Shown here one piece after another: positions 7,022-10,958 of a stretch of 10,958 nt of DNA. A program made the translations under genes and the position numbers. This DNA comes from DUUI01 sp964345765 (GTDB taxonomy: Bacteria > Bacillota_I > Bacilli_A > Erysipelotrichales > Erysipelotrichaceae). The first letter of the stretch is position 1. Every line of letters begins with the position of its first letter. The notes under the pieces were generated by a model. It did no database searches, was not told the DNA's origin, and saw only the letters and a program-made list of their open reading frames with translations. Location of the stretch: positions 1 to 10,958 of the forward strand of contig CAYFSJ010000031.1 in assembly GCA_964345765.1 (NCBI GenBank), written 5' to 3'.

Positions 7022-8000
7022 ACAGATTTTATGGGTCTCTACTGATGGCGTGAATCCTCATGAGAATCTCGCCTTGGAAGAGGCCCTCTTCCAATATGTC
7101 GATGATCATACTTTAGTCTTTTATCTTTGGCAGAACCAACATACAGTCGTTATTGGTTCAAATCAAAATGCGATGAGAGAGTGTAAAGTTAATGATTTAC
7201 ATCAAGATAATGGAACACTGGCAAGACGTCTTTCAGGGGGTGGTGCGGTGTATCATGATTTAGGGAATCTAAACTTTACTTTCCTAATGGCTAGTAAGCA
7301 CTTTGATGTCAACAAACAATCTGAAGTACTTCTTAAAGCTTTAAAATCGTTTGGTATTGATGCTTACGCTAGAGGTCGTAATGATTTATTAGTGGATGAG
7401 AAGAAGTTCTCTGGACACGCTTATTATCATCATAACAATAAGAGTTATCATCATGGGACTTTAATGGTTGATGTTAACTTAAATGAATTGTCTAAGTATC
7501 TAAACGTTTCTAAACTAAAATTAGAGGGTAAAGGGGTTAAATCGGTTATTTCTAGGGTGACCAATCTGATTGATTATGCTCCAGAATTAACAATTAACAA
7601 CCTAAAAGAAGCTTTATTGAAGTCGGTTGAAGAGGTTTATCGAGCCCCTTTAAAAGAGTTGACCATTGATCAGATTGATCTTGAACCATATACTAAGAAG
7701 TATAGTTCTCATAATTGGTTGTTTAAACCAAGCTTTGATGCGACAACAATTCTTGAGAATCGATTTGATTGGGGTGAGATTTCGATTCATCTTAATTTGA
7801 ACCAAAATACAATAAGTGAAGTTCAGGTTTATTCAGATGCGATGGACTCATTCTTACCTTCGAAACTGATTAATTGTTTGAGTAATATTCCCTTCTCTAG
7901 AAAGGATATTAATGAGGCAATTATGAATTGTGGAATCATTGATGAGATAATCCCAGATATTCTTTCACTCTTTGATTTCAATCCAGAGGAAGCATTCTAA
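7014..8000 (+). CDS. lplA: lipoate-protein ligase A
   Basis: A 328-residue enzyme that activates free lipoate with ATP and attaches it to a carrier lysine. It has both the catalytic domain (about 1-245) and the C-terminal accessory domain (about 250-328), like E. coli LplA. Motifs are RRLSGGGAVYHDLGNLNFTF (71-90), the GRNDLLV substrate-pocket segment (121-127) and catalytic Lys131 in KKFSGHA. In the gcv operon its natural client is GcvH Lys60, either directly or through a relay. No strong ribosome-binding site precedes the ATG, which overlaps the end of gcvPB by 8 nt, so translation is probably coupled. No lipA/lipB is in the window, so scavenging of lipoate is plausible but not shown. Confidence 0.93.
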   Translation: MIEQILWVSTDGVNPHENLALEEALFQYVDDHTLVFYLWQNQHTVVIGSNQNAMRECKVNDLHQDNGTLARRLSGGGAVYHDLGNLNFTFLMASKHFDVNKQSEVLLKALKSFGIDAYARGRNDLLVDEKKFSGHAYYHHNNKSYHHGTLMVDVNLNELSKYLNVSKLKLEGKGVKSVISRVTNLIDYAPELTINNLKEALLKSVEEVYRAPLKELTIDQIDLEPYTKKYSSHNWLFKPSFDATTILENRFDWGEISIHLNLNQNTISEVQVYSDAMDSFLPSKLINCLSNIPFSRKDINEAIMNCGIIDEIIPDILSLFDFNPEEAF

Positions 8001-8023
8001 GACTGCCTAGTGCGGTCTTTTTT
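7999..8023 (+). terminator. intrinsic terminator of the gcv-lplA operon
   Basis: The stem AAGACTGC (7999-8006) pairs with GCGGTCTT (8012-8019) around a 5-nt loop, with a single T-G wobble. Six T residues (8018-8023) follow the GGTC, of which the last four lie beyond the stem. The stem begins inside the lplA stop codon, so termination follows translation closely. Confidence 0.85.
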
Positions 8024-8072
8024 ATTATATTGTCTAAAACTTAAACCATATTGTTATGCGTTAGTCAAATGT

Positions 8073-8100
8073 TTGTAAAGAGTTTGATAATGCTTACAAT
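8073..8100 (+). promoter_or_regulatory. candidate promoter of the phosphohexomutase gene
   Basis: TTGTAA (8073-8078) is followed after 16 nt by TACAAT (8095-8100). That would start RNA almost at the Shine-Dalgarno. An overlapping alternative is GATAAT (8086-8091) with no clear -35. One of the two is likely, because the terminator just upstream isolates this gene from the gcv operon. Confidence 0.35.
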
Positions 8101-8106
8101 GAAGGT

Positions 8107-8111
8107 GGAGG
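8107..8111 (+). promoter_or_regulatory. Shine-Dalgarno GGAGG that fixes the original start at 8120
   Basis: GGTGGAGG sits 8 nt before the ATG at 8120, ideal spacing. No such site precedes the next in-frame ATG (8204), whose upstream sequence is GCTACAGCAGTGACTCAA. This shows the gene evolved to start at 8120, eight codons before the in-frame TAG. Confidence 0.85.
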
Positions 8112-8119
8112 ACTTCAAC

Positions 8120-9526
8120 ATGATAAAATTTGGAACCGGTGGTTAGCGCGAAATAATTGGTGACCAATTCACCAAGGAAAATGTACAAAAAATTGCTACA
8201 GCAGTGACTCAAATGATTGATAAAGGGCCTATTATCATTGGTTATGATCGTCGTTTTATGTCTAAAGAGGCTGCCTATTGGTTTATTCAAACCTTGGTGG
8301 CTAATGAAATTGACACTTATTTAATTGATAAACCTTCCCCTACCCCAATTGTTATGTTTGCGGTTAAAGAACAAAAAACACAATATGGTGTTGCGATTAC
8401 GGCTAGTCATAACCCAGCGATTTATAATGGCATTAAACTTTTTGTTGAGGGTGGTAAGGATGCAACCTTAGAAGTTACTCAAGAGATTGAACAAAAAGCG
8501 AATCAAGTGACTGAAGTAAAATCAATGGAGTGGTATGAAGTAGAAGAATCTCCTTACTTCCATCGCTTTAATCCTGATAATGAATACATTGATTCAATTC
8601 TTGATGCAATTGACCAAAAAGCAATTCGTGATGCTCATTTACGAATTGTTATTGACCCAATGCATGGGGTCTCTAAAACATCTCTATCGACAATCCTTGT
8701 GACGACTCGTTGCGATGTGACTATTATTAATGAACGGCACGATACCCTCTTTGGTGGAAGACTTCCTACCCCATCTTCACAATCCCTTAACAAACTAAGA
8801 GATATTGTGGTTGAGAATAATCATGATTTGGGGATTGCGACAGATGGTGATGCCGATAGAATTGGTATTATTGATGAGTTTGGTAACTTTATTCATCCTA
8901 ATACATTACTTACATTACTCTATTACTATTTGTTAGAACATAAAGGTTGGCGTGGTCCAGTGGTTAGAAACTTATCGACTACCCATGTTCTAGATCGTAT
9001 TGCGAAAGCCTATGACCAAAAATGCATTGAAACTCCAGTTGGCTTTAAACATATCTCTAGTGCGATGGAAGAATATGATGCGATTATCGGCGGAGAATCG
9101 AGTGGTGGTTTAACCGTTAAAGGTCATATCCAAGGAAAAGATGGTATTTATGCGGCAGCCCTACTAGTTGAAATGGTGGCAGTTACGAAGAAGAGTGTTC
9201 ATCAGCTGGTCAATGATTTGAACCAACAGTTTGGTGCTTCTTTCTTTAGTGAAAATGCCTATCGTTTCACACACGAAATGAAGGGTCAACTCTATGATTT
9301 GTTGTTTAATCAAAAACAACACCCTGACTATTCAAACATTCAAGATATCTCTTATTTAGATGGATTAAAGATTCATTTTGATGATGATTCTTGGATTAGT
9401 GCGCGTTTCTCTGGGACAGAGCCTGTCTTAAGAATCTTTGCTGAAGCACATAGTCAAAATCAGGTCGATGACTTAGTTAAACAAATGGAAGAATTATTAC
9501 AATTATCTAAAAAAGATAGAATCTAA
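8120..9526 (+). CDS. phosphoglucomutase/phosphomannomutase, interrupted by in-frame TAG at codon 9
   Basis: The frame from the well-placed ATG at 8120 gives 468 codons, normal for the alpha-D-phosphohexomutase superfamily, which interconverts sugar 1- and 6-phosphates through a phosphoserine. It begins M-I-K-F-G-T-G-G-stop-R-E-I-I-G-D. The family motif there is GTxGWR, so TGG has become TAG (8144-8146). After the stop the frame stays open and conserved: TASHNP with the phosphoserine at Ser96, metal loop DGDADR (242-247), sugar loop GGESSGG (324-330) and phosphate loop SGTEP (431-435). Translation from ATG 8204 would give 440 residues lacking the start of domain 1, with no ribosome-binding site. 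It may be a very recent pseudogene, a readthrough gene or a sequencing error; the lack of other damage argues against old decay. Glucose versus mannose (or glucosamine) specificity cannot be told. It forms its own unit between the gcv terminator and the IS. Confidence 0.85.
8155..8169 (+). repeat. palindrome just after the amber codon
   Basis: AATTGG (8155-8160), TGA, CCAATT (8164-8169) forms a 6-bp hairpin starting 8 nt past the TAG. An outer GGTG (8138-8141) and CACC (8170-8173) could pair around it. It lies in sequence coding the conserved I-I-G-D-x-F, so the symmetry may be chance. It is noted because RNA structure at this distance can promote readthrough. Confidence 0.5.
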
Positions 9527-9534
9527 CATTATTT

Positions 9535-9550
9535 AAAAACCTCTCTAGGT
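9535..9550 (+). terminator. remnant of the mutase terminator, cut by the IS
   Basis: AAAAACCT-CTCT-AGGT: the stem ACCT (9539-9542) and AGGT (9547-9550) with a 4-nt loop, preceded by an A tract but not followed by T residues. The IS inverted repeat begins at the next base (9551). It looks like an A-tract/hairpin/T-tract terminator whose T tract was removed by the insertion. The stem is short, so this is inference. Confidence 0.4.
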
Positions 9551-9573
9551 AGTGTCAATAGTTTTGTGTAAAC
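9551..9573 (+). repeat. left terminal inverted repeat of the IS256-type element
   Basis: It begins AGTGTCAATAG and ends TTTTGTGTAAAC. It matches the complement of the right end at 18 of 23 positions, perfectly over the first 5 and last 8 bases. It lies 29 nt outside the transposase stop codon. Confidence 0.8.
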
Positions 9574-9601
9574 TCATCTTTGTTTATTAGTTGAGTGTGG
9601 G

Positions 9602-10795
9602 TTAATCTTTTCGATATTGAAAGTCGAACATTTCATTAAGTTCTGCTTGAACTAGATTGAATCCCTTATGAATTCGATGAGAGAAACGATGGTTGTAATG
9701 AATCATGTGATCACAGACAAATCTCTCTAGTGAATCTTCATTTGGGAATTGTTCTTTCCTTTTGGTTTGTTTCTTAAGTTGCTTGTTGTAACCCTCTACA
9801 ATGTTAGTCGAGTAGATTGATCTTTGAATGGCTTTAGGAAATCTTAAGAACGTAAATAAATACTCGGTTCTCTCTAGTAATGCCCTAACCTTAGGATACT
9901 TTTGAGAGACATCATTTATGAACTTCTCCAGGAGAAGTTGGGCATTTTCGACCGTTGAACTTTGATAGACTTCCCTTAGCTGAGCAGCGATTTCAGCTTT
10001 GTCTTTCGCTCTTACTAAGCGCAGAACATTACGCTGGATGTGAACCCAACAAGGTTGATAATATGCTTTAGGGAAGACACTTAAGCAGGATTCTGTAAGC
10101 CCCCTTAGACCATCACTGACAAAGAGCAATACTTCTTCGACACCTCTGTCTTTGATATCCCTGAGCATCTCTCGGTAATTCTCACTGGATTCAGAAGGAT
10201 ATAGTCTAAATGAAATGATTTCTTTATAGCCTTCAGGAGTAATCCCCAGTAGAATATGTAAAGCTTCTTTACTCACACTATCGCGTCTCACATTGAGATA
10301 GGTGGCATCACAGAAGATTACCGCATAACGTTTATTGAGGGGTCTTTCATGGAATTGTTTAACATTTTCTTCCACTAACTTTGTCATATTTGAGATGGTC
10401 GCTGGAGTATAGGCATGGCCAACCATTTTCTCAATCAGATCAGCTATTTCGGCTGTGGTGATGCCTTTAGAGTAAAGTTGTAAGACGGTGGTTTCTAAAT
10501 CACTTGTTTGTCGTTTGTAGGGACTGACCGTCTGTTGGTTAAACTCTCCGTTACGATCTCTAGGGACTTGTATTTGTATTTCTCCATATTTTGTTTTTAG
10601 AGACCTAGAATAATATCCGTTTCTTGAGTTACCAGAGTTGTAACCAATGGGATCATATTTCTCATAGTCTAGAAACACTGTGAGTTCAGTTTTTAGGAGT
10701 TCATTTACTGCGCTTTCTAATTCTTTACAGAAAAGTTCATCGATATTTTGTCCTGCAGCTACTGCACTCAACAATCTTGTGGTAAAATTAGTCAT
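9602..10795 (-). CDS. IS256-family transposase
   Basis: A 397-residue DDE transposase, normal in length for the family, with no frameshift. The catalytic triad is visible: Asp163 in FCDATYLNVR, Asp228 in LFVSDGLRGL, and Glu334 in YSTNIVEGYNKQLKK. The conserved C-x-x-H pair (CWVHIQRNVL, Cys249/His252) lies in the helical insertion between the second Asp and the Glu, as usual for IS256/Mutator-type enzymes. The N-terminal region (about 1-140) includes RNGYYSRSLKTKYGEI and VPRDRNGEF, the family's DNA-binding part. The start is supported by AAAGGAG 6 nt upstream. The gene occupies nearly the whole element and runs toward the mutase gene. Its ribosome-binding site can be hidden in a hairpin. Confidence 0.97.
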   Translation of the reverse strand: MTNFTTRLLSAVAAGQNIDELFCKELESAVNELLKTELTVFLDYEKYDPIGYNSGNSRNGYYSRSLKTKYGEIQIQVPRDRNGEFNQQTVSPYKRQTSDLETTVLQLYSKGITTAEIADLIEKMVGHAYTPATISNMTKLVEENVKQFHERPLNKRYAVIFCDATYLNVRRDSVSKEALHILLGITPEGYKEIISFRLYPSESSENYREMLRDIKDRGVEEVLLFVSDGLRGLTESCLSVFPKAYYQPCWVHIQRNVLRLVRAKDKAEIAAQLREVYQSSTVENAQLLLEKFINDVSQKYPKVRALLERTEYLFTFLRFPKAIQRSIYSTNIVEGYNKQLKKQTKRKEQFPNEDSLERFVCDHMIHYNHRFSHRIHKGFNLVQAELNEMFDFQYRKD

Positions 10796-10796
10796 G

Positions 10797-10851
10797 GGAA
10801 GCTCCTTTGTTTGATATTGTTCTCAAACTAATTTTACAAAGTTTGGCTTCC
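10797..10851 (-). promoter_or_regulatory. hairpin that can sequester the transposase ribosome-binding site
   Basis: In minus-strand RNA, GGAAGC (10846-10851) pairs with GCTTCC (10797-10802) and CTTTG (10837-10841) with CAAAG (10805-10809). A small apical stem GTTTGA/TCAAAC (10809-10814, 10823-10828) is also possible. The Shine-Dalgarno AAAGGAG (10802-10808) lies within the 3' arm. IS10 and IS50 use similar hairpins to block translation of transcripts entering from outside. The role here is inferred from pairing alone. Confidence 0.5.
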
Positions 10852-10877
10852 TTTTTCTATATCTTGAGGGCGGAGCT

Positions 10878-10900
10878 GTTTACACAAGATATTTTACACT
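10878..10900 (-). repeat. right terminal inverted repeat of the IS256-type element
   Basis: On the minus strand it begins AGTGTAAAATAT and ends CTTGTGTAAAC. A TTGTGT in the inner part is followed 17 nt later by AGATAT, a weak candidate transposase promoter with its -35 inside the repeat. Confidence 0.8.
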
Positions 10901-10958
10901 GTCATATGGGTCCACTTTTTTGATTATTTAATATATGAAGTTTATATGAAGACTATCA
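10901..10958. other. short non-coding right flank
   Basis: AT-rich sequence outside the IS. No gene, promoter or hairpin can be supported in it, and nothing in it resumes the mutase terminator. Confidence 0.6.

Larger units (their letters stand above)
9551..10900 (-). mobile_element. IS256-family insertion sequence, about 1350 bp
   Basis: A single DDE transposase gene flanked by imperfect 23-bp terminal inverted repeats, each with the AGTGT outer end and TTGTGTAAAC inner end. Length and single-ORF layout match IS256. The 8-9 bp next to each repeat differ (TCTCTAGGT on the left, GTCATATGG on the right), so no target duplication is visible. Possible reasons are recombination between copies, an old insertion, or ends lying a few bases away from where I place them. 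The transposase frame is intact, so the element may still be active. Confidence 0.85.

Noticed and set aside
8144..8146. TAG read as pyrrolysine
   Set aside because: The family has Trp at this position, phosphohexomutases are not known pyrrolysine proteins, and no pyl genes are in the window.
8204..9526. Taking the mutase gene to start at the ATG at 8204
   Set aside because: There is no ribosome-binding site before it, and the conserved N-terminal wording continues in frame upstream to the ATG at 8120 with a perfect Shine-Dalgarno.
9542..10909. Target-site duplication around the IS
   Set aside because: The 8-9 bases flanking the two inverted repeats do not match, even after shifting the ends by three bases.
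1..10958. CRISPR array, tRNA genes or defence operon
   Set aside because: No direct-repeat/spacer pattern, no cloverleaf sequence and no defence-type domains were seen; the only mobile element is the IS256-type insertion.

Overview
The window is AT-rich, with strong AGGAGG-type ribosome-binding sites, short intergenic gaps and lipoprotein-type secretion. Trp is written TGG throughout and TGA ends gcvPB, so the bacterial code 11 fits. This suggests a low-GC Gram-positive lineage: Bacillota, or a standard-code relative of the Mollicutes (Acholeplasma, Haloplasma or Izemoplasma-like). The genus is inference only; no ribosomal RNA gene lies inside the window.

Layout. Positions 1-244 hold what looks like the promoter and leader of a ribosomal RNA operon transcribed leftwards out of the window, with a boxA-like antitermination element. 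Next on the minus strand is a two-gene unit, 1523 to 245: a DUF3052-like/YdeI-OmpD-associated protein followed by an AlkD-like HEAT-repeat DNA alkylation repair protein, overlapping by 17 nt. Also on the minus strand, 2662 to 1607 encodes a lipoprotein with two tandem FMN-binding-like domains (PplA/cAD1-precursor type), with its own promoter and a perfect hairpin terminator.

Diverging from it on the plus strand is a tightly packed operon, 2843-8000: gcvT-gcvH-gcvPA-gcvPB-lplA. It encodes the T, H and split P proteins of the glycine cleavage system plus a lipoate-protein ligase that can charge the H protein. The dihydrolipoyl dehydrogenase (L protein) is not here. The leader is too short for a glycine riboswitch. 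A terminator closes the operon.

After it comes a phosphohexomutase (phosphoglucomutase/phosphomannomutase) gene, 8120-9526. Its natural start and Shine-Dalgarno are intact, but codon 9, a Trp in the family's N-terminal GTxGW motif, is TAG. The rest of the frame is intact, with all four active-site motifs. An IS256-family insertion sequence (about 9551-10900) follows. It lacks a target duplication, appears to have landed at the base of the mutase terminator, and carries a hairpin that can bury the transposase ribosome-binding site.

Most genes are ordinary metabolism. The points that deserve a second look are the amber codon in the mutase, the FMN-lipoprotein with a cAD1-like signal-peptide tail, and the IS architecture. 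I did not find a convincing new defence or mobile system.
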